DNA from: Fructobacillus papyrifericola
GTDB lineage: Bacteria; Bacillota; Bacilli; Lactobacillales; Lactobacillaceae
NCBI RefSeq assembly: GCF_018437235.1
Contig: NZ_JAAMFJ010000001.1
Location: forward strand, 186,001-250,000
Direction: 5' to 3'
DNA length: 64,000 nt
Part shown: piece after piece, positions 27,544 to 36,709 of the stretch
Numbering within the stretch: the stretch's first letter is position 1
How the letters are laid out: every line of letters starts with the position of its first letter
Program-made: the position numbers and the translations under genes
Notes under the pieces: generated by a model
Told to the model about the DNA's origin: nothing
The model's database searches: none
Seen by the model: the letters and a program-made list of their open reading frames with translations, nothing else

Positions 27544-28371
27544 ATGGGAATTTGGGCGTACATGACCTCTAGTAACTTGGCCCACTTGGTCGATATTTTG
27601 ATCATCTGGTTCTTGCTCTACAAGGTGATTACATTTGTTGAAGGAACGCGGGCGTTGCAGATCCTAATCGGGGTCGGTGTCATCGTCTTAGTTAAAGTCA
27701 TCGCTTGGTCGCTTGGCCTGGTGGTGCTTTCCTGGTTGATGGACCAAATCATTACCTGGGCACCAATTGCCCTGGTGGTAATTTTCCAACAAGAAATCAG
27801 GCGGGGACTGGAAAGTCTGGGTCGGCGGATGATGGTCCGCAAGCAACACCTTGATAACGAGCAGGCTCGCGAACTGATCCGGGGCTTAGACATGGCCTTG
27901 CAGTACATGTCCAAGCGCCGTATCGGTGCCCTGATCACAATCAACGGGAAAGATACTTTGGAAGAGTACATCAAGACGGGCATTCCCTTGAACGCCACGG
28001 TGACTGGCCAACTTTTGATTAACATCTTTATTCCAAACACCCCTTTGCACGATGGGGCCGTCATCATCAACAATGACGAAGTGGCCGTTGCCGCCGCTTA
28101 CCTGCCTCTGTCTGAATCAACCCGCATTCCAAAGGAATTGGGAACCAGGCACCGTGCCGCCGTTGGTATTTCGGAAGCAACCGATGCCGTGACGGTCGTG
28201 GTTTCGGAAGAAACCGGGGAAATTTCAATTACCCAGCGTGGCGACTTGCTCCGCAACATGGACCAGGAATCCTACCTGAACTTCTTTGAAAAGCAGTGGG
28301 TTGAGCCGGTTCAAAAGGATCAGAAGCGCTTTGCCTGGCTCCAATTCTTATTGAAAGGGAGGAAGTCATGA
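27544..28371 (+). CDS. cdaA: diadenylate cyclase CdaA
   Basis: A 275-residue membrane-bound enzyme making c-di-AMP from two ATP. Three N-terminal membrane helices come first. The DAC domain follows, with the DGA motif at D170 (HDGAVII) and the RHR motif at residues 202-204 (GTRHRAAVGISE), both catalytic in the family. It lies 3 nt after the antiporter gene and overlaps cdaR by 4 nt (ATGA). The cdaA-cdaR-glmM order is the conserved Firmicute arrangement, in which CdaR and GlmM regulate the cyclase. Confidence 0.97.
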   Translation: MGIWAYMTSSNLAHLVDILIIWFLLYKVITFVEGTRALQILIGVGVIVLVKVIAWSLGLVVLSWLMDQIITWAPIALVVIFQQEIRRGLESLGRRMMVRKQHLDNEQARELIRGLDMALQYMSKRRIGALITINGKDTLEEYIKTGIPLNATVTGQLLINIFIPNTPLHDGAVIINNDEVAVAAAYLPLSESTRIPKELGTRHRAAVGISEATDAVTVVVSEETGEISITQRGDLLRNMDQESYLNFFEKQWVEPVQKDQKRFAWLQFLLKGRKS

Positions 28372-29336
28372 AAAAGTTTGGTTCATCAAAGACCGTTAAC
28401 ATTGTCTTTTCACTGTTACTAGCCATTTTGCTGGCGGCCTATGTGCTTTCAATTAAAAACTATTCAAACTCGAATTCATCCAACCAGTATTCATCACTGG
28501 TGACCGAAAAGAAGGAGACGGTTTCCGTACCGTTGACTTATCAGTACAATAGCGATGATTACGTCATCGTTGGTGGGGCTTCGACGGTTTCGGTTAACCT
28601 GCAGGGGTCATCGGCCCTGGTCACGGCTGCTAAGAACCACAACGACATTTCAGCCTCTGCCGACTTGCGCGGCCTTGGGGTCGGTCAGCACACGGTCAAC
28701 GTGGCCTTGGCCGGTGTCAGTTCGTCCTTGTCAGCCACCGCATCGCCTCAGACGGTAACGGTGACTTTGGCGGAGAAGAATTCGGCCAAAAAGGATGTCA
28801 AAGTCCAGTACGACAGCAGCAAGCTAGCCAGTGGTTACAGCGTGACCGACACGTCAACAGACGTGAAGTCAGTCACCGTCACTGGACCAAAGGAAAACGT
28901 TGACGCCGTTTCCTACGTTGGCGCCGACGTGGATTTGGACAAGAACACCAAGTCTAACGTTTCCCAGTCCGCTAAGTTGACGGCCTATGATAAGAACGGT
29001 GATCCGGTCCAAGTCAGCTTGTCACAAAGCAAGGCCAACGTGAAGTTGACGGTTGCACAAAGCGATAGTGCTTCTTCGACCAAGTCAGTGAAGCTCGCAG
29101 CCCAGGCGACTGCTGGTAACTTGAGCAACTTTGACATTTCCTTTGACCCTTCAACCGTGACAATCACGGGGTCAAGTGATACACTAAATAGCATTGACTC
29201 GCTGCCCGTCTCGCTCGATTTGTCCAACATTTCAAGCAAGACCAGCACGAGTGTCAGCTTAGACAAGCCATCTGGTGTCGACCAACTGTCCGTCCAGAAG
29301 GTGACCGTCACGATTACTCCTAAATCCAGTAATTAA
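28368..29336 (+). CDS. cdaR: CdaA regulator, YbbR domain protein
   Basis: A 322-residue protein with one N-terminal membrane anchor (IVFSLLLAILLAAYVLS) and about three to four YbbR-type repeats outside the membrane. Typical phrases are VTVTGPKENVDAVSYVGADVDL and VTITGSSDTLNSIDSLPVSLDL. CdaR binds and modulates CdaA in related bacteria. It overlaps cdaA by 4 nt, so the two are made together. The glmM gene follows after 49 nt. Confidence 0.92.
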   Translation: MKKFGSSKTVNIVFSLLLAILLAAYVLSIKNYSNSNSSNQYSSLVTEKKETVSVPLTYQYNSDDYVIVGGASTVSVNLQGSSALVTAAKNHNDISASADLRGLGVGQHTVNVALAGVSSSLSATASPQTVTVTLAEKNSAKKDVKVQYDSSKLASGYSVTDTSTDVKSVTVTGPKENVDAVSYVGADVDLDKNTKSNVSQSAKLTAYDKNGDPVQVSLSQSKANVKLTVAQSDSASSTKSVKLAAQATAGNLSNFDISFDPSTVTITGSSDTLNSIDSLPVSLDLSNISSKTSTSVSLDKPSGVDQLSVQKVTVTITPKSSN

Positions 29337-29385
29337 TAAACGGCTTTGAACAAAAGACAGTGTAGGTTTATTTGGAGAAAAAGGA

Positions 29386-30756
29386 ATGACAGAATCTCAT
29401 TTAAAATACTTTGGAACAGACGGTGTGCGCGGGGTGGCCAACCAGGGCTTAACCCCTGAATTGGCCCTGGCCCTTGGTCGGGCCGGTGGGGCCATTTTGA
29501 CTCGTCACAACGACAACCCGGACAAAAAGCCGGTTGTGGTCGTTGGTCAAGATACCCGCATTTCTTCTGAAATGCTGCAGGAGGCTCTGATTTCAGGACT
29601 CTTGTCAGTCGGTGTTGACGTCTTGAACCTGGGCGTTATCACAACCCCGGCCGTGGCCTACCTGGTCGAAGCACTGGAAGCCGATGCCGGTATCCAGATT
29701 ACGGCTTCGCACAACCCAGCCAAGGACAACGGGATCAAGTTCTTTGGCCAGGACGGCTTTAAGTTGTCCGATGATTTGGAAGCTGAAATTGAAGCCATCT
29801 TGGATGGCAAGGACGGCGATCAATTGCCTCGTCCGGCAGCTGAAGGGCTGGGGATGGTTTCCCACTACCAAGAGGGTGCTCAAAAGTACATGGCCTTCTT
29901 GCAGAAGACGGTGCCGTCTGACCTGTCTGGCTTTAAGATTGCCTTGGACGGTGCCAATGGTGCCACGGCGGACTTGCTTCCCCGGCTCTTTGCCGACCTT
30001 GGGGTCGACTTTGAAACGATGGGAACGGAACCAGACGGTTTGAACATCAACGACGAAGTTGGGTCGACTCATCCAGAAGCCCTCGTTCAAATGGTGCAAG
30101 AAGGTGAATTTGACGCCGGTTTGGCCTTTGATGGCGATGGCGACCGATTGATCGCTGTCGATTCAGACGGAAACATCGTTGACGGTGATAAAATCATGTA
30201 CATCACCGCCAAGGCGATGAACGACCAGGGCCGCTTGAAGCACCAGACAGTCGTTTCAACGGTCATGTCAAACATCGGTTTCTACAAGGCGTTGGAAGCA
30301 GAAGGGATTTCTTCTGTGAAGACCAAAGTCGGTGACCGTTATGTCATGGAAAAGATGTTGGAAGACGACGACAACCTCGGTGGTGAGCAGTCCGGTCACA
30401 TCATCTTCCGCGACTGGGCGAAGACCGGTGATGGTCTCTTGACTGCTCTGCAGCTGCTGCAAGTGATGAAGGATTCCGGCATGACTTTGCAGGAATTGGC
30501 AGCACCGGTTACGATTTACCCACAGAAGTTGGTGAACGTTTCGGTAGCTGACAAGAACGCCGTGATGGCTGATCCTGCTTTGGCCGACAAGATTGCCTCG
30601 GTGGAAAAGAAGATGGCCGGCGACGGTCGTGTGCTCGTCCGTCCTTCCGGAACGGAATCACTGGTTCGCGTGATGGCCGAAGCGAAAACGGCCGAATTGG
30701 TCGATGGTTATGTGGCTGAATTAGTGGAAACTGTTCAAGACATTGCCAAGAAATAA
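29386..30756 (+). CDS. glmM: phosphoglucosamine mutase
   Basis: A 456-residue enzyme converting glucosamine-6-phosphate to glucosamine-1-phosphate for UDP-GlcNAc. The start [13 protein letters not shown] is diagnostic. The phosphorylated serine is S108 in [11 protein letters not shown]; the Mg-binding loop is [12 protein letters not shown]; the sugar-phosphate-binding loop is [14 protein letters not shown]. Third gene of the c-di-AMP/cell-wall operon, where GlmM is known to bind and inhibit CdaA in related species. A strong terminator follows. Confidence 0.97.
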   Translation: MTESHLKYFGTDGVRGVANQGLTPELALALGRAGGAILTRHNDNPDKKPVVVVGQDTRISSEMLQEALISGLLSVGVDVLNLGVITTPAVAYLVEALEADAGIQITASHNPAKDNGIKFFGQDGFKLSDDLEAEIEAILDGKDGDQLPRPAAEGLGMVSHYQEGAQKYMAFLQKTVPSDLSGFKIALDGANGATADLLPRLFADLGVDFETMGTEPDGLNINDEVGSTHPEALVQMVQEGEFDAGLAFDGDGDRLIAVDSDGNIVDGDKIMYITAKAMNDQGRLKHQTVVSTVMSNIGFYKALEAEGISSVKTKVGDRYVMEKMLEDDDNLGGEQSGHIIFRDWAKTGDGLLTALQLLQVMKDSGMTLQELAAPVTIYPQKLVNVSVADKNAVMADPALADKIASVEKKMAGDGRVLVRPSGTESLVRVMAEAKTAELVDGYVAELVETVQDIAKK

Positions 30757-30765
30757 AAGTGAATG

Positions 30766-30803
30766 AAAACCAAGAAAACCCCGTTTTCTTGGTTTTTTTC
30801 TTG
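30766..30803 (+). terminator. terminator after glmM
   Basis: A 14-bp perfect stem (30766-30779 with 30783-30796) and a run of Ts. Confidence 0.9.
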
Positions 30804-30873
30804 CTATCCCGCCCGAGAAAAAGGGCGAAATCTGGTATAATAGTTGGTAACTGAACCATGAGAGGAAGACAAA

Positions 30874-31572
30874 TTGTCACCAGCAGAATTCACAGACTAT
30901 TTAAAAGAAAACTACCAAATTGACTTTGATAATTTGGACCTTCTAAAAGAGGCGCTGACGCAGCGTAACTACTTGAACGAAAACCCAAAGGAAGAGGGAC
31001 GGGACTACCAGCGCTTGGAGTTCTTGGGCGATGCCATCATGCAGGCCTCGGTTACCGAATACCTCTTTAAGCGTTACCCGGATTGGGACGAGGGTCAGCT
31101 GACCGAAATGCGGATTACGATGGTCCAAACCAAGTCCTTTGCCCACTTTTCAAAAGAAATCCACTTAAATGAGGCCATTCGTTTGGGAAAGGGTGAGGAA
31201 ATGAGCGGTGCCCGCCAGCGCCCATCCTTGCTCGAAGACATTTGGGAGGCCTTCATTGGCGCCCTTTATTTGGATCAGGGGCAGGCAGCCGTGGTTTCCT
31301 TGCTAAACCAAACCGTCTTTGCCGCCATTGATACCAATTTCTTTGACCAGTTCATCGATTTCAAGTCCCGCCTGCAAGAAAAGTTGCAGACCAAGGGGAC
31401 GGTCGATATCGACTACACAATTGAAGACGAAGAACGAAACGAAGATAACAGCCAAGTCTTTAAGGTTTCGGTGGCCGTTGACGGTCGCATCCTAGCCTAT
31501 GGCTTTGGCTCATCAATCAAGGATGCCGAGAAGGCTGCTGCCCAGCAGGCCCTGGTTGATTTAGCAGAGTAA
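30874..31572 (+). CDS. rnc: ribonuclease III
   Basis: A 232-residue double-strand-specific RNase that processes rRNA precursors. The catalytic signature QRLEFLGDAIM and the second acidic site LLEDIWEAFIGALYLDQG are present. A C-terminal dsRNA-binding domain ends GSSIKDAEKAAAQQALVDLAE. The start codon is TTG with AGAGGAAG a few nt upstream. A TATAAT box (30837-30842) just upstream gives it its own promoter. smc follows 15 nt later, so rnc-smc-ftsY-ylxM-ffh form a unit. Confidence 0.96.
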   Translation: MSPAEFTDYLKENYQIDFDNLDLLKEALTQRNYLNENPKEEGRDYQRLEFLGDAIMQASVTEYLFKRYPDWDEGQLTEMRITMVQTKSFAHFSKEIHLNEAIRLGKGEEMSGARQRPSLLEDIWEAFIGALYLDQGQAAVVSLLNQTVFAAIDTNFFDQFIDFKSRLQEKLQTKGTVDIDYTIEDEERNEDNSQVFKVSVAVDGRILAYGFGSSIKDAEKAAAQQALVDLAE

Positions 31573-31587
31573 ATTGAGTAGAGAAGT

Positions 31588-34500
31588 ATGAAATTAAAAA
31601 CGTTGGAGATTATTGGCTTTAAATCATTTGCCAATAAGACCGTCATTGACTTTCAAAAGGGGATGACGGGGATTGTCGGACCAAACGGTTCGGGAAAATC
31701 AAATATCATCGAAGCCATTCGTTGGGTTATGGGGGAGCAGTCCGCCAAGGATTTGCGTGGTAACAAGATGGCCGATGTCATCTTTGCCGGAACCAAGGAC
31801 CGGAAGGCTTTGAACCGGGCCGAAGTCTCCATTACCTTCGACAACTCCGATCACTACATCCAATCGGATTTTTCAGAGCTGCGGATCACCCGTCGACTCT
31901 ACCGTTCTGGAGAATCCTCCTACCAGCTAAACGGGGCCGAGTGCCGTTTGAAGGACATCCACGAAATCTTCATGGATACCGGACTGGGTCGGGATGGTTT
32001 CTCCATCATTTCCCAGGGGCAGGTTGAAAAGATTTTCTCCGCCAAGCCCGAGGAACGACGAGGCATTATCGAAGAAGTTGCCGGCGTTTATAAGTACAAG
32101 CAAAACAAAACCCAGGCCGAAAAGGACTTGGCCGTTACAGACGACAACCTGGACCGCGTGGCCGATATTATTCACGAAGTCGAAGGACGCCTGCTGCCAC
32201 TGGAAAAACAGGCCGAAACGGCCAAGGAATACCTGGAAAAGCGGGAACAGTACGAAAAGTTGGACCAGGTCCGCTTAACCCGTTCAATCCTGTCGCTGCA
32301 GGGTCAGGTAGTTAGCCAGGACGCAGGCTTAAAAGAAGTCAACCAGGCCGTTTCCAAAAAACAAGGGGACTTGGCCGAACAAAAGGAAAAGTTGGCTGCC
32401 ACCCGTGCCGAACTGACGACCGTTCAGGAACAAAAGGATCAGCTTTCACAAGACATCCTGGAAAAGACCCAGCAAAAAGAGCAGTTGATTGGAAACCAGA
32501 AGTTGGCTTCTCAGGAGGCTGAATCGCTGCAGCACGAACAGGACTCCTTGGCAAAGCAGCTGACGACTTTGCAAGAGCAGGGTGAAAAAGCCGCCGGCGA
32601 ACTGGCGGTTGCCGATGAAGAAGCGCAGTCTTTGACAAAGAAGGCCAGCGAGCTGAAGAAGACGGTCGAGCAGATTGAAAAAGAGCACGGCCAAGAGCAA
32701 GTGCAAAGCATTAAGCAGGAGTTGGAAACAAACCGTCAGCAATACGTGGCCATCATGCAGGACCTGGCGGCCTTGCACAACAAGGTGACCTTTGAAGAAC
32801 GGGCCCTGACGCAAAACCAGGAGCAGAAGGCCCGCAAGGAAGAAGCCTTGCAGGCTGCCGAACAGGCGCTGGCTGCTGCCAAGCAGGCGGTTGCCGAATA
32901 CGAAAAGGGACACCCGGACCAGTCGACTGGTGAAAACCCCTATGAGGGCAAGCTGGACCAGGCCAAAGTCGCCCTGGACCAAGCCAAGCAGGCCTACCAA
33001 CAGGCCCAGACTGCTTGGCAGGAGGGTGCTTACGCCTTAGACAAGGCCCAGTCGATTTACCAGGCCGAGTCATCCCTGGATGAATACGCCGGCTTCTACC
33101 AGGGTGTTAAAAACCTGATGGTACCACAAGTTAAGCGGAACTTTCCCGGCATTCGCGGGGTTGTAGCCGAACTGGTGGACGTGCCAAAGGACTACACCAA
33201 GGCCATCGAAACGGTTCTTGGTGGGGCCTTGCAAAACGTCGTGGTTGATACAACCAAGACGGCCAAGGGCATCGTCAACTACCTGACCAAAAACCGTAAG
33301 GGCCGTGTGACGCTCTTGCCAGAGGAAAGCATCAAGCCCCGTCAGGCGCGCGACATCTACCGGGCCGAACAGGAGCGGGGCTTCATTGGCCTGGCTTCTG
33401 ACTTGGTCAAGATGCCAAGGGGGATGGAAAACATTTTGTCCAACCTCCTGGGAACGACTTTGGTCGTTTCGGATCTGGATGCGGCAACCCGTGTTGCCAA
33501 GGCCTGCCAGAACCGCTTGCGAGTGGTTTCCTTGGATGGGCAGCTGGTTAATGCCGGTGGTTCCATCACCGGCGGAGCCAACCACCGTCAGGGCCCATCC
33601 GTTTTGTCACGACAGGCGGAATTGAAGGAAAAGGCCGACTCTTTAGCCAATCAGGAAGCAGCCGTCTTGGACTTGCAAAAAGTCCGCAACGACAAGCAGA
33701 CCTTGGTGAACCAATTAGCCGATCAAGTGCAGGAACTGACGGCTTCTTACTACGACTTTGAAAACCAGGGCCAGCAGGTGGATTATCAGCTGACAGCCTT
33801 GAGGGACACGGTTGCACAAGAGGAAACGAAGGTGCAGACTTTGACCCTTGACTTGGCCGATTTGAAGGCTGCCGAAGAGGATAGCCGAGCAGAACAGTCC
33901 GAATCAAAGCGGGCTCTTGAAGCAAAGGAGCAGGCGCAAAAGCAGTCTGAGGCAGTAACGGCAGACTTGACGGAACGCCTGGCCCAAGTGGAAGAAGAAC
34001 AGGCGGCTTATCAGGAAGAGAAGGCTCAGTTCCAAGCCGAAGCCGCTACGGTTTCGGCTAAGCAGGAAGCTGCCGACGAAAACAAGAAGCGCCTCCAGGC
34101 CCTGTTGGCCGAATTGCAGAATCAGCAAAACGACTTGCAGACCCGCCAATCCGAAATCCGCGACCGTTTGGAACAGGCCGCCAATGGCCCTGCCTTGGCT
34201 GAACAGCTGAGCGCCTTGGAAAAGGCCTTGGAAGAAGCCGGTAGTCATTCCAATGGTTTGACGACTTCCTTCCAAGAGCTGACCCAGTCGGTTCGCGAAT
34301 TGGAAGAGGCCCTGTCAACCAAGCAAGAAGAGGTCAACCAGGCCATGATGGAGCAGGCCAACGCCGCACATCGTTTGCAAACGGCCCAGGAAAAGTTGGC
34401 TAAGCAGATGACGACTTTGCAGCAGACCTACGGTTTGACGGTTGAAAGCGAAGCCGACTTGAAGCAGTCCGACTTGGCCGATGATGAAATTGACAAAGCC

Positions 34501-35145
34501 TTGACGCAGTTGAAGCGTAGCTTGGATGCCCTTGGCCCTGTTAACGTGGCCGCCATTCAAGAGTATGATGAGATTAAGGAGCGGCACAGCTTCTTGACTC
34601 AGCAGGCAGAAGATTTGCAGCAGGCCAAGGCGACTTTGCAAGCCACCATTGATGAAATGGACCAGGAGGTTCAGGTTCGCTTTAAGCAGACCTTCGATCA
34701 GGTGGCCGAACACTTTAAGGACGTCTTTACCAAGATGTTTGCCGGGGGTCAGGCGCAAATCGAGCTGACCGATCCAGAACACTTGCTGACAACTGGAATT
34801 GACATTAAGGCCCAGCCGCCTGGCAAGAAGTTCCAGCAGATGTCTCTGCTTTCCGGTGGGGAAAAGGCTTTGACCGCCATCTCGCTGCTCTTTGCCATTT
34901 TGCAAGTACGTCCCGTGCCATTTGCCGTGCTCGATGAAGCCGAAGCGGCTTTGGATGAGGCAAACGTTGACCGCTTTGCCGCCTACCTGAAGAACTTTGG
35001 TGGCAGCACGCAATTCATTACCATTACCCACCGTAAGGGAACCATGGTGGCCGCGACCGTTTTGTATGGTGTGACCATGCAAGAGGCCGGGGTTTCCAAG
35101 ATGGTTGCCGTTAACCTGGACCAAGCAGAAGAAAAACTCGCCTAA
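31588..35145 (+). CDS. smc: chromosome segregation ATPase SMC
   Basis: A 1185-residue SMC, normal length. The N-terminal head has FKSFANKT and the Walker A motif GPNGSGKSN near residue 32. Two long coiled coils, rich in Gln, Ala, Lys and Glu, flank a hinge near residues 500-660 (for example VAELVDVPKDYTKAIETVLG and GGSITGG). The C-terminal head has LLSGGEKALTAISLLFAI and Walker B VLDEAEAALDEAN. It compacts and aligns the chromosome with ScpA and ScpB, which are not in this window. Confidence 0.98.
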   Translation: MKLKTLEIIGFKSFANKTVIDFQKGMTGIVGPNGSGKSNIIEAIRWVMGEQSAKDLRGNKMADVIFAGTKDRKALNRAEVSITFDNSDHYIQSDFSELRITRRLYRSGESSYQLNGAECRLKDIHEIFMDTGLGRDGFSIISQGQVEKIFSAKPEERRGIIEEVAGVYKYKQNKTQAEKDLAVTDDNLDRVADIIHEVEGRLLPLEKQAETAKEYLEKREQYEKLDQVRLTRSILSLQGQVVSQDAGLKEVNQAVSKKQGDLAEQKEKLAATRAELTTVQEQKDQLSQDILEKTQQKEQLIGNQKLASQEAESLQHEQDSLAKQLTTLQEQGEKAAGELAVADEEAQSLTKKASELKKTVEQIEKEHGQEQVQSIKQELETNRQQYVAIMQDLAALHNKVTFEERALTQNQEQKARKEEALQAAEQALAAAKQAVAEYEKGHPDQSTGENPYEGKLDQAKVALDQAKQAYQQAQTAWQEGAYALDKAQSIYQAESSLDEYAGFYQGVKNLMVPQVKRNFPGIRGVVAELVDVPKDYTKAIETVLGGALQNVVVDTTKTAKGIVNYLTKNRKGRVTLLPEESIKPRQARDIYRAEQERGFIGLASDLVKMPRGMENILSNLLGTTLVVSDLDAATRVAKACQNRLRVVSLDGQLVNAGGSITGGANHRQGPSVLSRQAELKEKADSLANQEAAVLDLQKVRNDKQTLVNQLADQVQELTASYYDFENQGQQVDYQLTALRDTVAQEETKVQTLTLDLADLKAAEEDSRAEQSESKRALEAKEQAQKQSEAVTADLTERLAQVEEEQAAYQEEKAQFQAEAATVSAKQEAADENKKRLQALLAELQNQQNDLQTRQSEIRDRLEQAANGPALAEQLSALEKALEEAGSHSNGLTTSFQELTQSVRELEEALSTKQEEVNQAMMEQANAAHRLQTAQEKLAKQMTTLQQTYGLTVESEADLKQSDLADDEIDKALTQLKRSLDALGPVNVAAIQEYDEIKERHSFLTQQAEDLQQAKATLQATIDEMDQEVQVRFKQTFDQVAEHFKDVFTKMFAGGQAQIELTDPEHLLTTGIDIKAQPPGKKFQQMSLLSGGEKALTAISLLFAILQVRPVPFAVLDEAEAALDEANVDRFAAYLKNFGGSTQFITITHRKGTMVAATVLYGVTMQEAGVSKMVAVNLDQAEEKLA

Positions 35146-35157
35146 AGGAGGGACCGA

Positions 35158-36330
35158 ATGGGACTCTTTGATCGTTTTAAAAAGAAGAATCAAGAAAAGG
35201 CAGAAGATTTAGCTTCTTCTGAAGAATTAGCGAAGGCAGAACAGCCGGCGCTGATTTCTGAAGCAGAAGACACCCCAGCTCTTGACGCCAAGGTCGAAGT
35301 GGAAGAAGCGGAGGCAGAGTCGGAAGCTGACGCCGCCCTTGACCCTGAGGAAAAGTCGGAGGACGCCGAAGATAAAAGCTCGGAAGAAGCCGACCAGCAG
35401 GCCGTCTATGAAGAGGGCCTGACGCAGTCCCGCAAGGGCTTTGCCGATCGCTTCAACCGTTTCTTGGCTAACTTCCGTTCGGTCGATGAAGACTTTTTCG
35501 AGGATCTGGAAGACACCTTGATTGGGGCTGATTTGGGCTTTGATTTGGCCATTAGCATCTCTAACCAGGTGCGCGAAGCCGTCAAGTTGGAAAACGTCAA
35601 GGACAAGGAAGCCATCAAGGAGCTGATTGTTCGCCTGATGGTCGAATCCTATGAACGGCAAGGAGAAAACGAAGACCAGTCGATGCACTTTGCACCAAAG
35701 GGTCAGCCAACGGTGATTCTCTTTGTTGGGGTCAACGGCGTTGGAAAGACAACGACCGTTGGGAAAATGGCCCAGCGCTATAAGGACCAGGGCAAGAAAA
35801 TCATGCTGGCCGCAGCCGACACCTTCCGTGCTGGTGCAGTTAAGCAGTTGCAGGAGTGGGGCGACCGCGCTCAGGTGCCGGTTGTGGCCGGTCCTGAAAA
35901 GGCCGATCCTTCTTCTGTGGTTTATCAGGCCGTTGAACGGGCCAAAGACGAACAGGTCGACATCCTCTTTGTGGATACGGCCGGACGCTTGCAAAACAAC
36001 GTCAACCTCATGCAGGAGCTGGCCAAGATGAACCGGGTCATTCAAAAAGTCCTACCGGAGGCACCGCAGGAAGTTTTGCTAGTACTGGATGCCACGACTG
36101 GGCAAAACGCCCTGCAACAGGCCAAGTTATTCAAGGATTCCTCCGAAGTGACCGGCCTGGTCTTGACCAAGATGGATGGGACCGCCAAGGGTGGCATCGT
36201 CTTTGCCATACGTGACCAACTCCACCTGCCAGTCAAGTGGATTGGTTTTGGGGAAAAGGCCAGCGATTTGCGGGCCTTTTCCGCAGAGGACTTTGTCTAC
36301 GGTCTCTTTAAAGACCTGGTGAAGAACTGA
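35158..36330 (+). CDS. ftsY: signal recognition particle receptor FtsY
   Basis: A 390-residue GTPase that docks the SRP-ribosome complex at the membrane. Residues 1-80 are the acidic A domain (Glu/Ala-rich), residues 80-170 the N domain, then the G domain with GVNGVGKTTTVGKMA from residue 191, DTFRAGAVKQL, DTAGRLQNN and TKMDGTAKGG. GGAGG precedes the ATG. The stop codon TGA shares its A with the start of ylxM (TGATG). Confidence 0.97.
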   Translation: MGLFDRFKKKNQEKAEDLASSEELAKAEQPALISEAEDTPALDAKVEVEEAEAESEADAALDPEEKSEDAEDKSSEEADQQAVYEEGLTQSRKGFADRFNRFLANFRSVDEDFFEDLEDTLIGADLGFDLAISISNQVREAVKLENVKDKEAIKELIVRLMVESYERQGENEDQSMHFAPKGQPTVILFVGVNGVGKTTTVGKMAQRYKDQGKKIMLAAADTFRAGAVKQLQEWGDRAQVPVVAGPEKADPSSVVYQAVERAKDEQVDILFVDTAGRLQNNVNLMQELAKMNRVIQKVLPEAPQEVLLVLDATTGQNALQQAKLFKDSSEVTGLVLTKMDGTAKGGIVFAIRDQLHLPVKWIGFGEKASDLRAFSAEDFVYGLFKDLVKN

Positions 36331-36671
36331 TGGATATCGAGCATAAGAATCGCATTAACGCCTTGCTCGCCTTTTACGGGGATTTGCTGGCTAAAAAGCA
36401 GCAGGCCTACCTGCGCTATTACTACGAAGACGACTTTTCCATCATTGAGATTGCCGAAGAAGAAGCGGTTTCGAGGCAGGCGGTTTCCGACAACTTGAAA
36501 AAGGGCTGCGAGGCGCTTGAACACTACGAGCAGGTACTGGCCCTCTATCAGGAATCACTGGAACGGCAGTCCCTGGAAGAAAACCTTTTAGCTTACGTCA
36601 CCAAGCACTATCAGAATGACGAGCATTTAAAAGATTTAATCGACCAAATGGTCAACCAAGAAATTAACTAA
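36330..36671 (+). CDS. ylxM: YlxM family SRP-associated helix-turn-helix protein
   Basis: A 113-residue acidic protein with a sigma-70 region 4-like helix-turn-helix: LLAKKQQAYLRYYYEDDFSI then EEAVSRQAVSDNLKKGCEAL. YlxM proteins are encoded next to ffh in Gram-positives and in some streptococci modulate the SRP pathway. It is coupled to ftsY through a one-base overlap and lies just before ffh. Confidence 0.9.
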   Translation: MDIEHKNRINALLAFYGDLLAKKQQAYLRYYYEDDFSIIEIAEEEAVSRQAVSDNLKKGCEALEHYEQVLALYQESLERQSLEENLLAYVTKHYQNDEHLKDLIDQMVNQEIN

Positions 36672-36672
36672 G

Positions 36673-36709
36673 AAGGAGGCAGCTGGGCCTTTGGTCCAGT
36701 CAGCAGACG
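36673..36709 (+). promoter_or_regulatory. ffh ribosome-binding region interrupted by a hairpin
   Basis: AAGGAGG at 36673-36679 is 30 nt from the ffh ATG at 36710. A 7-bp hairpin with a TTT loop (36683-36689 with 36693-36699) lies between. With the hairpin folded, the effective distance falls to about 11-13 nt. No start codon in the ffh frame is correctly spaced without the hairpin. Confidence 0.5.
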
